Below, piece after piece: positions 1 to 9,367 of a stretch of DNA of 64,000 nucleotides; position 1 is the first letter of the stretch, and every line of letters starts with the position of its first letter. Location: positions 2,294,001 through 2,358,000 of the forward strand of contig JAXGMA010000001.1 in assembly GCA_040768905.1 (NCBI GenBank), written 5' to 3'. Source of the DNA: SZUA-584 sp040768905. GTDB taxonomy: Bacteria > Bacillota > Clostridia > Christensenellales > SZUA-584. The translations under genes and the position numbers were made by a program. The notes under the pieces are model-generated. The model made no database searches. It worked only from the letters and a program-made list of their open reading frames with translations, and was not told where the DNA came from.

Positions 1-291
1 GCCGATGACGCCGGTAAAAAGCAAGATGAGCACCGCTGCTATAAGCACTGTGCCGAGCGAGGCTGTAAGCACGGCAGGCCAGATCTTGCGCGTTTTGTTT
101 TTTGGCTGTATGGGCGGCATTGCGGGCGCAAAAGGCTGTATTTGCTGCGGCGGCACAGCTGCCGGCTGCGCAAAGGCAGAGGGCGCAACAGCTTCTTTTT
201 CTGGTTTATGGAGCGGTGTCAGCGCTGCACCGCATTTGAGACAAAAGACCTCGTTTTCGCGCGTCTGCGCGCCGCATTTCTGGCAAAACAT
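1..291 (-). CDS. Zinc-ribbon domain membrane protein, N-terminal part (gene continues past the left edge)
   Basis: The reading frame starts at 291 with an ATG preceded by GGAGGG and runs off the window. Residues 1-22 form a two-knuckle zinc ribbon (CQKC, then CLKC after 14 residues). A proline, glutamine and alanine-rich linker follows to about residue 65, then a basic stretch and one hydrophobic segment that is still open at the edge. This is the usual plan of clostridial zinc-ribbon single-pass membrane proteins of unknown function. It begins one base after the stop of the upstream lipoprotein gene, so the two are probably co-transcribed. What follows the membrane segment is not visible. 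Confidence 0.8.
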   Translation of the reverse strand, partial: MFCQKCGAQTRENEVFCLKCGAALTPLHKPEKEAVAPSAFAQPAAVPPQQIQPFAPAMPPIQPKNKTRKIWPAVLTASLGTVLIAAVLILLFTGVIG

Positions 292-292
292 A

Positions 293-1183
293 TCAGAGCC
301 CTCCTTGTCCGGCATGCGCCAGGAGCTTGCCGATGTTGCGTTTTAATTCGCTGTGCAGGGAAGACAAGCTGGTTTCCAGGCGTTCAGATACTTTTCTGTA
401 CTGAAGATTGATATCTTCGGTCATCAGAATGATGTACTTTTTGTTTTGCAGCTCGAGCCTTGCAATAAGCGAATCAATAGAATAAAAACGCAGCACATCA
501 TAAACCTCATGGCTTTGTAGATAGTTGACGGTATAGAGCGATTCTATCGCGGTATTATAAGAGCCGAATTGTTTGATGAAGCGTGAAAAAGTGTGATGCA
601 TAAACGGCGGACATTCAATATTCTTAAGATTGGTGGTGGTTTGTTCGACGGCATTATACATATCTAAGATCATGGTTTCTGCGTTTTCATCAGAATAAAG
701 CGACTCATCAAACTCTGTGACGGGCAAGAGCGCATCTTCAAGCTGGAAATACAGGTCGAATATGCTCATCAGATCTTTAAGGGCAACGGTGGTTTTTACA
801 AAATAGTGCTGCGCCGCTGCCACCGTTTGATCCACTTGCGCGATGTCTGATTGCGCGATGCCATGCACATCTGCCGACATTTTTTCAAAATAAGTGATGT
901 ATTCTTTAAGTTCATCCGCTTTTTCGTAGACCTCTTCTGAATTGTCCTTGGCTTCCTGCTCTGTGTCAGGCCCGTTTTTCAAGGCTTCGATTTCTGCGTT
1001 TGATGTTTCTATCTGCCAGTCGATGATTGTTTTTACCTTTTTGAGTATCTTTTGCGCGTTATCAAGATTTTTATCGATAAGCTTAAGATCGCGCACAACA
1101 GAACCGGCCGAATGCCCAAATGCGCTGCAGCCAATAAACAAGAGCAAGATCAGCGAAAGCGTGACGAAGATAAAACGTTTCAT
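293..1183 (-). CDS. Putative lipoprotein, helical, function unknown
   Basis: A 296-residue protein. It starts MKRFIFVTL, has a hydrophobic core and a lipobox-like LLFIGC, so Cys19 is the probable lipidation site and the mature protein would sit on the outer face of the membrane. The rest is hydrophilic and predicted helical, with few aromatic residues, a KILKKVKTI-type amphipathic start and no catalytic motif that I recognise. The zinc-ribbon membrane gene starts one base beyond its stop, which suggests an operon whose products both act at the envelope. No family assigned. Confidence 0.7.
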   Translation of the reverse strand: MKRFIFVTLSLILLLFIGCSAFGHSAGSVVRDLKLIDKNLDNAQKILKKVKTIIDWQIETSNAEIEALKNGPDTEQEAKDNSEEVYEKADELKEYITYFEKMSADVHGIAQSDIAQVDQTVAAAQHYFVKTTVALKDLMSIFDLYFQLEDALLPVTEFDESLYSDENAETMILDMYNAVEQTTTNLKNIECPPFMHHTFSRFIKQFGSYNTAIESLYTVNYLQSHEVYDVLRFYSIDSLIARLELQNKKYIILMTEDINLQYRKVSERLETSLSSLHSELKRNIGKLLAHAGQGGL

Positions 1184-1325
1184 AGGCGCACCTCAAAATT
1201 TATCTAAATAGGCCTTAATGACACCAAAAAAAAGAAAGCGTGTATACCCACAATGTATCATAAAAATTTTGATTTATCCATCCGTACATAAGGCCGCAGC
1301 AATAATTATTTTTCTTATTTGTATT

Positions 1326-1362
1326 ATGAAAAACGGCAGCTCGATTTTGCGGCTGCCGTCAA
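1326..1362 (-). terminator. Intrinsic terminator of the 1388-2530 gene
   Basis: On the minus strand an 8-bp stem (ACGGCAGC / GCTGCCGT) with a roughly 10-base loop is followed by TTTT. It lies about 30 bases beyond the stop of the aldo/keto reductase gene. The rest of 1184-1387 shows no gene. Confidence 0.7.
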
Positions 1363-1387
1363 ACGGTGATGGTGCTTTTTCTAAATC

Positions 1388-2530
1388 TCAGTATCCAAAC
1401 ATCACAGATGCTTTTCTCATGTTTTCAATGATTTGTACAGAAAACGGACAGCGCTCTTCGCATTTTCCGCATGCAATACAGTCTCCCCCGTGCGCCTCAA
1501 GGGCTGCATATTTTTTGATGACATAATCTGGGATAATGTTTTCATTCAGCAGGGCCACATCAAGGCTTTGGTTAACGCCTGCGATACGAATGTTTACAGG
1601 GCAGGGTTCGCAGTGGTTACAGTAAACACAGCTTCCTTCAAAGCTTTCTTTCATTGTCGAAATGATGCTTGTAAAATCCTTATCTTTTTCAGAAGCGGCC
1701 AAATATTCGCAGCAGCCGATGACTTCTTGGGCGCTGGCACATCCGGCCAGCACATTGGCGACGCCAGCACGCGTCAGGCAGTAATGCAGGCATTGGCTGA
1801 CAGACATGGACTTTGCAAACGGTGTAAAATCCTTTGAAAGCAGCTTGCCCGAAGCAAAGGGCTTAATGGCAGAAATGGCCACGTTTTTGCTCTCGCAGAG
1901 ACGATACAGGTCAGCGCGTGCAGAATCCGCAATACTGACACCCTGATAAAAATCCTTGCTGACATCAACGCCGTCGCGGTCAGCATCCATGATATCGTGT
2001 GCCGGATTGACCGGGAACATCAGAAGGTCGATCAAGCCCGTATTGACCATTCTTGCTGCCGTCGCGGTATTATGAGAGCTTGCGCCCAAAGTGCGAAGGA
2101 CCCCCTTGCTTTTTAAATCCAAAGCATATTCGAGTATGTCGGATTCAAAGACTTTTGCAAATTCTTCGTCATTGTCTATGAGAAACAGTATGCCGATATC
2201 GATATAATCGGTATTGAGAGCGTCAAGAAGGCCTTCAAAATATTTTTTGACAGTCGGTAAATGCCGGCTGACGTCAAACTGCTTTTTAAGGTCGGTTGAT
2301 CCGATATGGCCGTGTATAATGAGCTTGTCCCTTTTGCCCTTGATGGCCCTGCCGACCTTTTCGCGCATAGAAGTGCTCGGTACAACCATATCGAGCACGT
2401 TGACACCGCGGTCAATAGCTGTATTGACGGTTTCGTCTATGGTTTTTTCAGAGGCATCATACAGGAACTCTGTGCCAAGGCCTATGACGCTCGCCTCTAA
2501 ACCGCTGCTGCCTATCGTGTTATACTTCAA
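1388..2530 (-). CDS. Aldo/keto reductase-fold protein with C-terminal ferredoxin domain
   Basis: About 380 residues if it starts at the TTG at 2530, which has AGGAGGAG nine bases upstream; an earlier in-frame ATG at 2581 has no ribosome site. The N-terminal 270 residues are an aldo/keto-reductase TIM barrel. The C-terminal 100 hold two cysteine clusters (CVYCNHCEPCP and CIACGKCEERCP) that should bind [4Fe-4S] clusters. The classical tetrad is mostly missing: the Asp of VLDMV is present, but Tyr, Lys and His positions read Pro/Ser, His/Gly and Phe. Such a protein may use the barrel for electron transfer or another reaction. It is related to the intact paralogue at 4478 but not a close copy. 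Substrate unknown. Confidence 0.8.
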   Translation of the reverse strand: MKYNTIGSSGLEASVIGLGTEFLYDASEKTIDETVNTAIDRGVNVLDMVVPSTSMREKVGRAIKGKRDKLIIHGHIGSTDLKKQFDVSRHLPTVKKYFEGLLDALNTDYIDIGILFLIDNDEEFAKVFESDILEYALDLKSKGVLRTLGASSHNTATAARMVNTGLIDLLMFPVNPAHDIMDADRDGVDVSKDFYQGVSIADSARADLYRLCESKNVAISAIKPFASGKLLSKDFTPFAKSMSVSQCLHYCLTRAGVANVLAGCASAQEVIGCCEYLAASEKDKDFTSIISTMKESFEGSCVYCNHCEPCPVNIRIAGVNQSLDVALLNENIIPDYVIKKYAALEAHGGDCIACGKCEERCPFSVQIIENMRKASVMFGY

Positions 2531-2761
2531 CCTGATTCTCCTCCTGTGTCCACAAAATTTTTTTAATGCCATGCACCACAAAAACTTTTGTGCAAGGTTT
2601 ACCTAATACATCTCACATTATACGTGAGCCGCATTATCAAAGCAACCAGAATAAAATACATGTTTGATACTGAAAGATAAAAATACATAAAATATTTGTT
2701 TATATTTAAGCTTCGTATTGCAGATTGAAATACCTTCTTTGAGGTGATAAGATGTAGCACA

Positions 2762-3679
2762 ATGGATATGTTTTCGATCATGGAAAAGGTCGGTACGTTA
2801 TTCGCGCTGATCATCATCGGCCTGGTTTTCGGAAAACTTGCACGCACGACAGAAAAGGACACGCAGCTGCTGGCAAAAGTCGTGCTGAATGTGGTCGTGC
2901 CGGCGAATATCATTGCCAGCGTCAGAATGGAGGATTTTGACTCCATAAAGCAAGACCTTTTAGCACTGGTCATTATTTCATGTTGTGTGCTGGCGGTCAC
3001 GCTTGCCCTCGCTTTTTTGTTTACACGTTTGCTGAAGATGGAGGGCGCAACGGCTGCGGTATACCGCAGTGCAGTTTTTTTCAACAATTACGGATTCATG
3101 GGCTGGCCTGTCTGCTTTATTATTTTCGGCGCGCAGGGCCTTTTGTATGCTGTGCTCTATACCATCCCGATGAATGTGTTTTTATACACCTTCACGCCCA
3201 TGATGCTTGCCGACAAAACAAAAAGGGCTTTTGACTTGAAGCTGTTGATCAATATGCCTCTTGTTTCAACAGTGATCGCTGTTTTACTGCTGGTATTCAG
3301 AGCAACCCCGCCTGATTTATTAGGGGATGTGTTTGAAATGGTGGGGGCGGTTCAAACGCCGCTTTCCATGATGATCGTCGGTATGGTGCTCGCTTCGGCA
3401 GACTTAAAAAAACTGATGAATGGCGCTGGCCCTTACCTGTACTCAGCGGTCAGGCTTGTCGTGATCCCGGCCGCTTTATTTTTGTTTTTGAAATGGGCTG
3501 GAGTCTTTGGGCTCGTACTGGGCATACCGGTCATCATCGCTGCAATGCCTGCGGCGACAATGGTGGTCGTATTGTCACAGAATTATGATTCGGATACTGT
3601 GCTTGCGTCCCGGCTTGTGATCATCAGTACACTGTTCTCCATTGTGACGATACCGTTGTTTGCCATGCTTGTGCTATAA
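2762..3679 (+). CDS. AEC family (auxin efflux carrier-like) transporter
   Basis: About 305 residues with ten or so hydrophobic segments and the family's pattern: an N-terminal GLVFGKLAR helix, NVVVPANI near residue 45, NNYGFMGWP near residue 110, and a C-terminal half that repeats the fold, ending in LASRLVIISTLFSIVTIP. AEC carriers export or import small organic acids in bacteria; the substrate here is unknown. An in-frame GTG at 2744 overlaps the GAGGTG ribosome site, so I prefer ATG 2762, although the 15-base spacing is long. The two short-chain and aldo/keto enzymes that follow on the same strand may act on the same carbon source. Confidence 0.85.
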   Translation: MDMFSIMEKVGTLFALIIIGLVFGKLARTTEKDTQLLAKVVLNVVVPANIIASVRMEDFDSIKQDLLALVIISCCVLAVTLALAFLFTRLLKMEGATAAVYRSAVFFNNYGFMGWPVCFIIFGAQGLLYAVLYTIPMNVFLYTFTPMMLADKTKRAFDLKLLINMPLVSTVIAVLLLVFRATPPDLLGDVFEMVGAVQTPLSMMIVGMVLASADLKKLMNGAGPYLYSAVRLVVIPAALFLFLKWAGVFGLVLGIPVIIAAMPAATMVVVLSQNYDSDTVLASRLVIISTLFSIVTIPLFAMLVL

Positions 3680-3700
3680 TACTGTCGGGAGGGAACTGCG

Positions 3701-4459
3701 ATGTGGGTGGTTGTGACGGGCGCATCATCGGGCATCGGCCTTGAACTGGCGCGTGTTTTTGCAGAACATGGATGCCATCTCTTTCTTGTAGCAAGGAACA
3801 TACAGCAGCTGCAAAAAGCCGCATCAGAGCTGAGAAAGACATACGGTACAGATGTGCGTGTACTGCAAAAGGATTTAACGGAACCAAACGCTGCTGATGA
3901 ATTGTTTGCTCAGCTTAACAGTACGGGCATAGATATATTCGTCAATAACGCAGCAAGCGGAATTTGCGGTGCATTTGCTGATACCGACATACATAAACAG
4001 GTGGAAACGATTTGCCTCAACACAGAGGCGCTCACGCGTCTTACGAAATGTGCGATCGTTCATATGCAAAAACACGGCGGCGGAAAGATCCTCAATGTGG
4101 CGTCCACTGGAGCATACCAGCCGGGGCCGTATACAGCGGTGTATTATGCCACAAAGGCTTATGTGCTCTCTTTTACGCAGGCGCTGCGGCATGAGCTTAA
4201 GGGCAGCGGCATATGCATATCCGTATTGTGCCCGGGCGCAACGGTCACGGATTTTGCCCGGCGCGCGGGCAAGAGGCAGCTTAAGTGCGCAATGACGGCG
4301 CGCGCCGTGGCACAGATAGCATATAAAGGGCTTAATAGTAACAGGGGCGTGATTATCCCGGGCGTGTGGAACAAGATCGCCGTTATTGGCTCAAAGCTGC
4401 TGCCAGGACACGCAATGGCAGCTATCGTGGCGCGGATTCAAAAGCGCCTGATTGTATGA
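3701..4459 (+). CDS. Short-chain dehydrogenase/reductase
   Basis: A 252-residue cytosolic NAD(P)-dependent oxidoreductase of the SDR superfamily. The cofactor motif TGASSGIG is at residues 6-13, the structural NNAASG motif near residue 83, a Ser of the catalytic triad in the VASTGAY stretch and YYATK as the YxxxK motif near residue 150. PGATVTDFA matches the family's post-catalytic loop, and the length fits classical SDRs. GGGAGGG precedes the ATG. It lies 21 bases after the AEC carrier and 18 bases before the ferredoxin-fused aldo/keto reductase, so an operon is likely. Substrate unknown. Confidence 0.88.
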   Translation: MWVVVTGASSGIGLELARVFAEHGCHLFLVARNIQQLQKAASELRKTYGTDVRVLQKDLTEPNAADELFAQLNSTGIDIFVNNAASGICGAFADTDIHKQVETICLNTEALTRLTKCAIVHMQKHGGGKILNVASTGAYQPGPYTAVYYATKAYVLSFTQALRHELKGSGICISVLCPGATVTDFARRAGKRQLKCAMTARAVAQIAYKGLNSNRGVIIPGVWNKIAVIGSKLLPGHAMAAIVARIQKRLIV

Positions 4460-4477
4460 TTATTTAGGGGGATAAGT

Positions 4478-5623
4478 ATGCAGTATGTGATTTTTGATAA
4501 GAAAGACAAAGGCAGGCTTTTATCCAGATTTGGTCTGGGATGTATGCGTTTGCCGAAAACAAAGCGCAGCGACGGCACTGAGATTATCGACGAAAAAGAA
4601 TCCATACGCATGATAAGGCATGCCATCGACAGCGGCGTCAATTATATTGATACCGCCTACATATATCCCGGCAGCGAGGAAGTGATCGGAAAGGCGCTTG
4701 CTGACGGATACCGGCAAAAAGTTTGGCTTGTGACAAAGACCCCGGTGTGTGAGGTCAAAAACAGCAGTGATTACGAAAAGTTTTTTATTGAGCAGCTTGA
4801 AAGACTAAAAACAGATTATATCGACATCTATCTGCTGCACTGCCTTGACGGCGCGAACTGGAAGCACGTTAAGGAAACTGGCGGTATGGCATTTATGGAA
4901 AGCTTAAAAAAGAAGGGGAAGATCGGCCGGATCGGTTTTTCATTTCATGCGGATCATGAGCTCTTCGTGGAGATCATAGACGCCTATGACTGGGATATGT
5001 GTATGATACAGCTCAACATTCTGGACGAAAATCATCAGGCGGGTATCAAGGGCTTAAGACACGCGGCGTCAAAAGGGATCCCTGTTGTGATCATGGAGCC
5101 GCTCAAGGGCGGGCTTTTGGGCGGCAACGTGCCGGAGGAGATCGCAATCCTGCTCAATGAATACGCTGAAAAAAGATCGTTGGCGGAGTGGGCTTTTCGG
5201 TGGCTGTACAATTTTAGCGAGGCAACCGTGATCATAAGCGGCGTCAGCACCATGACGCAGCTCGAGGACAACCTGCGTATATTTGCCGATGCAAAACCAA
5301 ACTCCATGAGTGAGAAGGACATGGAGCTGGTGCTTAAGATAAAGCAAATTTATGATAACAAAGTCAAGATCGGCTGCAGCGGCTGCGGCTACTGTTTGCC
5401 TTGCCCTGCCGGCATCAACATACCGGAGGTGTTCAAGATATACAATGATGCTTATGTTTTTGAAGATCCAAATACGGGGCAAACCGTCTACTCTATGGTC
5501 ATAGCCGACTCAGGCCATGATGCTTCCGGCTGCATCGCCTGCGGGCACTGCGAAAAGCATTGTCCGCAGGAGCTCCCAATCATAGAAACACTTAAAGAAG
5601 CGCACAGCGTATTAAAAGCGTAA
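4478..5623 (+). CDS. Aldo/keto reductase with C-terminal 4Fe-4S ferredoxin domain
   Basis: A 381-residue fusion. The barrel keeps the full aldo/keto reductase tetrad: Asp in YIDTAY, Tyr in YIYPGSE, Lys in VTKTP and His in LLHCLD. The C-terminal 100 residues contain CSGCGYCLPCP and CIACGHCEKHCP, two [4Fe-4S] binding sites. The protein could couple carbonyl reduction to ferredoxin instead of, or as well as, NAD(P)H; this is inference from the architecture, which is common in Clostridia. AGGGGG precedes the ATG. It follows the SDR gene in the same direction. Confidence 0.87.
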   Translation: MQYVIFDKKDKGRLLSRFGLGCMRLPKTKRSDGTEIIDEKESIRMIRHAIDSGVNYIDTAYIYPGSEEVIGKALADGYRQKVWLVTKTPVCEVKNSSDYEKFFIEQLERLKTDYIDIYLLHCLDGANWKHVKETGGMAFMESLKKKGKIGRIGFSFHADHELFVEIIDAYDWDMCMIQLNILDENHQAGIKGLRHAASKGIPVVIMEPLKGGLLGGNVPEEIAILLNEYAEKRSLAEWAFRWLYNFSEATVIISGVSTMTQLEDNLRIFADAKPNSMSEKDMELVLKIKQIYDNKVKIGCSGCGYCLPCPAGINIPEVFKIYNDAYVFEDPNTGQTVYSMVIADSGHDASGCIACGHCEKHCPQELPIIETLKEAHSVLKA

Positions 5624-5661
5624 ACGTGCGATATGGATGCTGTTTTTTGTGACACGCAATT

Positions 5662-6783
5662 TTATCCTGAGGCTTTATGTTCAAAAGGAAAAACATAAGG
5701 CAGCTTCAGATTATTGCGGACTTCAATGAATTCTTTTTGTACGGCCTCTCCGACAGGCACGCCTTTGTCCTTGCGCTCAAGCCACGTGAAGTATTCTTTT
5801 TCGCCAGCGGTATAGATGCGCTGCTGACCCGGCGCTTTTCTTGACGCTCTCAAGCTGCGCAGAATGTCTCCGCATGTTCTTTTAAAGCTTTCGAGCCCTA
5901 AGAAGGCTTCGGGATCTATCACAAGGAAGAAATGGCCAAGATGGTACGGCATTTTTGAGCCATCCGTATCCACACCGTTTAAAGCCTTCAAAAAGCTGCC
6001 TGCCTGAAGCGCGGCGCATAAAACCTCGACCACCGTGGCGTATCCGTAGCCCTTATAGCCCGCAAGCTCTTCGCCGATACCGCCGAGCGGCGCAAGAGCG
6101 GCATCGCCGTTCGTAAGGTCAGTGAGTATCTGGCTGCTGTCTGTTTTGGCGGTGCCGTCCCGCCCAATCACCATGCCGGCAGGTGTTGGTTTTCCGTTGC
6201 GTGCAAAATATTCTATTTTACCGCGCTGGGTGATGGATGTAGCGCAGTCGATAGCAAACGGAAAGTCTTCATCAGTCGGGAATGCAACGGTCAGCGGATT
6301 GGTACCGAGCATGTTTTCCACACCGAACGTGGGCGCGATGGACGGGCGCGCATTGGTGCCCGTGATGCCGATCATCCCGGCTTTGGTGGCCATCGTGGCC
6401 CAGTAACCCGCGATGCCGTAGTGGGTCGAGTTGCGGACTGCCACCATCGACAGCCCATAGCTTTTTGCCTTGCCTATAGCCATGGTCATCGCCTTAAAGC
6501 TGGCCACCATGCCCATGCCGTCATGCGCATCAAGGACAGCCGTGGTCGGCGTTTCTTTTAACACCTCGATCTGAGTCACGGGGTTTTGTATGCCCGTTGC
6601 GATACGGTCAATATAAATGGGCTTAAAACGGTTGCAGCCGTGGCTTTCAATGCCGCGCCTGTCGCTTTCCATCAGCACATCGGCGCAGATCTTGGCATCG
6701 TCGTTTGGCACGCCGCAGCCAATAAAAGCGTCAACCAGAAAAGCGCCGATAAGCTCCCATGAAACATAGCAGGTTTTATTCAT
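5662..6783 (-). CDS. Ldh2/MDG-type NAD(P)-dependent malate/L-lactate dehydrogenase family protein
   Basis: A 373-residue protein of the Ldh2 (malate/L-lactate/ureidoglycolate dehydrogenase) family, not related to Rossmann lactate dehydrogenases. Diagnostic stretches are the N-terminal DDAKICADVLMESDRRGIESHG, the catalytic THYG within NSTHYGIAGYW near residue 120, TGTNARPSIAP, and GYKGYGYA in the C-terminal half. Family members reduce 2-oxoacids or related compounds. AAAGGAG precedes the ATG at 6783. Glycerol kinase lies immediately upstream on the same strand with a 19-base gap, so they may be co-expressed. Exact substrate cannot be told. Confidence 0.88.
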   Translation of the reverse strand: MNKTCYVSWELIGAFLVDAFIGCGVPNDDAKICADVLMESDRRGIESHGCNRFKPIYIDRIATGIQNPVTQIEVLKETPTTAVLDAHDGMGMVASFKAMTMAIGKAKSYGLSMVAVRNSTHYGIAGYWATMATKAGMIGITGTNARPSIAPTFGVENMLGTNPLTVAFPTDEDFPFAIDCATSITQRGKIEYFARNGKPTPAGMVIGRDGTAKTDSSQILTDLTNGDAALAPLGGIGEELAGYKGYGYATVVEVLCAALQAGSFLKALNGVDTDGSKMPYHLGHFFLVIDPEAFLGLESFKRTCGDILRSLRASRKAPGQQRIYTAGEKEYFTWLERKDKGVPVGEAVQKEFIEVRNNLKLPYVFPFEHKASG

Positions 6784-6802
6784 TGTGTTCTCCTTTGGTG
6801 AG

Positions 6803-8299
6803 TCAGTGAACTTCCCAGTCTAAGGAACGCGCAACGGCGCGCTGCCACTGTGCATAATAGGCATCGCGCATATGAGTATCCATATTGGGCACGAATATTT
6901 TATCACATTGTCTTAATTCCGCAAGTTCCTCCTTGCTTTTCCAGACACCTGCGGCAAGCCCCGCGAGAAACGCTGCGCCGAGCGCTGTGGTTTCCACATT
7001 GACTGGGCGATCCAGATCCGTGCGCAGCATATCCGCCTGAAATTGCATCAACACATCGCTCGCGCTGGCGCCTCCGTCGACGCGAAGCTTAAAAATTTGG
7101 CTGCCGCTGGCTTTCTGCATGGCTGTAAGCAGATCCGTCACCTGATAAGCGATGCTTTCCAGCACGGCCCTTGCGATGTGCGCCCGCTTTGTACCGCGCG
7201 TTAAACCAAGCATTGTGCCGCGAGCATACATATCCCAATATGGCGCACCCAGCCCGGTGAAAGCAGGGACAAAAAAGACGCCGCCGTTATCCGGGACTGA
7301 TGCTGCGAGGATATCGATTTCGGGCGCGCTCCCAATAAGTCTAATATCATCCCTTAACCATTGTATAACGCTGCCTGCATTAAAAATACTGCCTTCAAGT
7401 GCATATTCCGCTTTACCCTTTTGCAGCCCACAGGCGATAGTTACAAGAAGCCGGTCTGCATTTTTTTTAGGCAGGGGGCCAGTGTTCATCACCGCGAAAC
7501 AGCCCGTGCCGTATGTGCACTTTGCCATGCCGCTTTCAAAGCAGGCTTGGCCGAACAGGGCTGCCTGCTGATCACCCGCTGCGCCTGCGACAGGCACACC
7601 GGCAAGCGTGCGCAGCTCGGCACTGTCTGTGACAGCACCGAAAATACCGCTGCTTGGCATCACTTCGGGCAACATGTGCATGGGTATGTCCAAAGCATGG
7701 CAAAGATGTTCATCCCATTTGAGCGCGTAAATATCGAACAGCATCGTTCGCGCAGCGTTGGTATAATCCGTGGCATGCACTTTTCCGCCGGTCAGTTTCC
7801 AGATCAGCCATGAATCTACTGTACCGAAAAGAAGGTCTCCGTTTTTCGCGCGCTGCATGGCGTCCGGAATGTTGTCGAGTATCCATTTGAGTTTTGTGGC
7901 GGAAAAATAAGCATCGATGAGCAGCCCTGTTTTTTGTGTAACATAGTCAGACAGGCCGGCTGCGATCAGCTGCTCGCAGATATCGGCTGTCCTGCGGCAC
8001 TGCCAGACGATGGCGTTAGATACCGGTGCGCCCGTTATTCTGTCCCAAACCACTGTCGTTTCGCGCTGATTGGCGATACCAATGGCACTGATGCGTTTGC
8101 CAGCAGCGTTTGCAGCGGCATTGGCTGTGGCAACAACGCTTTGCCATATTTCCATGGGATCATGCTCCACCCAGCCAGGCTGCGGATAGATCTGGCGGAA
8201 CCCGCGCTGATCACTGCCTGCAATACGCCCCTTATCGTCAAAAACGATAGCGTGTGAACTGGTCGTCCCCTGATCAAGCGCCAATACCCAATCATCCAT
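6803..8299 (-). CDS. glpK: Glycerol kinase
   Basis: Phosphorylates glycerol with ATP to sn-glycerol 3-phosphate. I place the start at ATG 8299 (MDDWVLALDQ), which has AGGAG upstream and gives 498 residues, the usual GlpK length; a longer frame to 8401 has no support. Signatures: DQGTTSSHA phosphate-binding loop at the N terminus, IANQRETTVVWD, the glycerol-site stretch DAYFSATKLKWILDN, and GGASASDVLMQFQAD with the FGGY-kinase pattern near residue 405. No glycerol facilitator or dehydrogenase neighbours it. The FGGY family includes other sugar kinases, but the motif match is specific to glycerol kinase. Confidence 0.95.
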   Translation of the reverse strand: MDDWVLALDQGTTSSHAIVFDDKGRIAGSDQRGFRQIYPQPGWVEHDPMEIWQSVVATANAAANAAGKRISAIGIANQRETTVVWDRITGAPVSNAIVWQCRRTADICEQLIAAGLSDYVTQKTGLLIDAYFSATKLKWILDNIPDAMQRAKNGDLLFGTVDSWLIWKLTGGKVHATDYTNAARTMLFDIYALKWDEHLCHALDIPMHMLPEVMPSSGIFGAVTDSAELRTLAGVPVAGAAGDQQAALFGQACFESGMAKCTYGTGCFAVMNTGPLPKKNADRLLVTIACGLQKGKAEYALEGSIFNAGSVIQWLRDDIRLIGSAPEIDILAASVPDNGGVFFVPAFTGLGAPYWDMYARGTMLGLTRGTKRAHIARAVLESIAYQVTDLLTAMQKASGSQIFKLRVDGGASASDVLMQFQADMLRTDLDRPVNVETTALGAAFLAGLAAGVWKSKEELAELRQCDKIFVPNMDTHMRDAYYAQWQRAVARSLDWEVH

Positions 8300-8421
8300 C
8301 GCGATTTCTCCTGCTTTACATAAAACCTCTTTGTGATAATATAACACATTTTCTGATGCAGTTGTTGCATTGAGCCTGATGGCCGTTGTAAAATGACCCA
8401 TAAGCCAAAAAGGAGGAACAC

Positions 8422-9195
8422 ATGCGGTTTGAGGGCAAAACGTGCGTCGTTACAGGTGGCGCGAACGGTATAGGGAAGTGTATCGCTGAAGCCTTTTTGC
8501 GCGAAGGCGCGCGCGTCGCGGTGATCGATAAGGACGAGCCGGCGGGTAAAAAAATGGCGCAAACCCATAAGAAGCTGCTTTTTATGCATGGCGATGTTGC
8601 CGAAAAGGAAACACTTGAGGTGTTTGCACAGCAGGTGATGGATACATTTTGCAAGCTTGATTGCTTGGTCAATAATGCGTGTATCAACAATAAAGGCCTG
8701 CTCTCAGGCTGCTCGTATGAGGATTTTGACCATGCGCTGCGCGCAGGCGTGGCAGCTCCTTATTACCTTGCTTTGCTTTTTAAGGAAAGCTTTGCGCAGG
8801 GCGCTTCCATCGTAAATATTTCATCGACAAGGGCGGTGATGTCGCAGCCTGATACAGAGAGCTACACAGCGGCCAAAGGCGGTATCAGCGCATTGACGCA
8901 CGCACTTTGCATGAGTTTTTCTGGCAGGGTGCGTGTCAACGCCATAAGCCCGGGATGGATAGACACGCGTGCGTATCAGCACAAAGAGAGCCATATGCCG
9001 CAGCACACAGAGGCGGATGTGCGCCAGCACCCTTGCGGCCGCATCGGCAGCCCCGAAGACATAGCGAATATGGTGTTGTACCTTTGCAGCACAGACGCAG
9101 GTTTTATCAACGGCGAAAACATCTCGATTGACGGCGGTATGACACGGCGCATGATCTATCACGGCGATGATGGCTGGAGTTATGACGGCTCATAA
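8422..9195 (+). CDS. Short-chain dehydrogenase/reductase
   Basis: A 257-residue classical SDR: TGGANGIG at residues 12-19, VNNACINN near 88, Ser in NISSTRAV, YTAAKGG as YxxxK near residue 152, and the C-terminal FINGENISIDGGMTRRM typical of the FabG-like branch. AAAGGAGG precedes the ATG. It is divergently transcribed from glycerol kinase with a short gap (8300-8421), so both promoters must lie there. The substrate is unknown; a sugar alcohol or oxoacyl compound is possible. Confidence 0.88.
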   Translation: MRFEGKTCVVTGGANGIGKCIAEAFLREGARVAVIDKDEPAGKKMAQTHKKLLFMHGDVAEKETLEVFAQQVMDTFCKLDCLVNNACINNKGLLSGCSYEDFDHALRAGVAAPYYLALLFKESFAQGASIVNISSTRAVMSQPDTESYTAAKGGISALTHALCMSFSGRVRVNAISPGWIDTRAYQHKESHMPQHTEADVRQHPCGRIGSPEDIANMVLYLCSTDAGFINGENISIDGGMTRRMIYHGDDGWSYDGS

Positions 9196-9225
9196 ATATA
9201 TCATGACGGCCATTTGATTTGGGTG

Positions 9226-9254
9226 TTGACAGCGCAGTTAAATCCCATTACAAT
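9226..9254 (+). promoter_or_regulatory. SigA-type promoter of tRNA-Ala
   Basis: TTGACA at 9226-9231, a 17-base spacer and TACAAT at 9249-9254. It lies about 30 bases upstream of the mature tRNA 5' end. Confidence 0.85.
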
Positions 9255-9282
9255 TGTGAATGCAGTTTAAAAAGACCCACAC

Positions 9283-9359
9283 GGGGGATTAGCTCAGTTG
9301 GCTAGAGCGCTTGACTGGCAGTCAAGAGGTCACGAGTTCGAGTCTCGTATTCTCCACCA
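9283..9359 (+). tRNA. tRNA-Ala (anticodon GGC), CCA encoded
   Basis: The cloverleaf is complete: acceptor stem GGGGGAT pairs with ATTCTCC, the anticodon stem CTTGA/TCAAG encloses the loop CTGGCAG, and the T loop reads GTTCGAGTC. The anticodon GGC reads GCC. The acceptor stem has the G3-U70 wobble that marks tRNA-Ala. CCA is encoded. Confidence 0.96.
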
Positions 9360-9367
9360 AAGCAATC

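Noticed and set aside
5..346. 113-codon plus-strand frame at the left edge
   Set aside because: It is antisense to the zinc-ribbon gene, with no ribosome site.
2744..2761. GTG 2744 as start of the AEC carrier
   Set aside because: It overlaps the ribosome site GAGGTG; ATG 2762 fits better.
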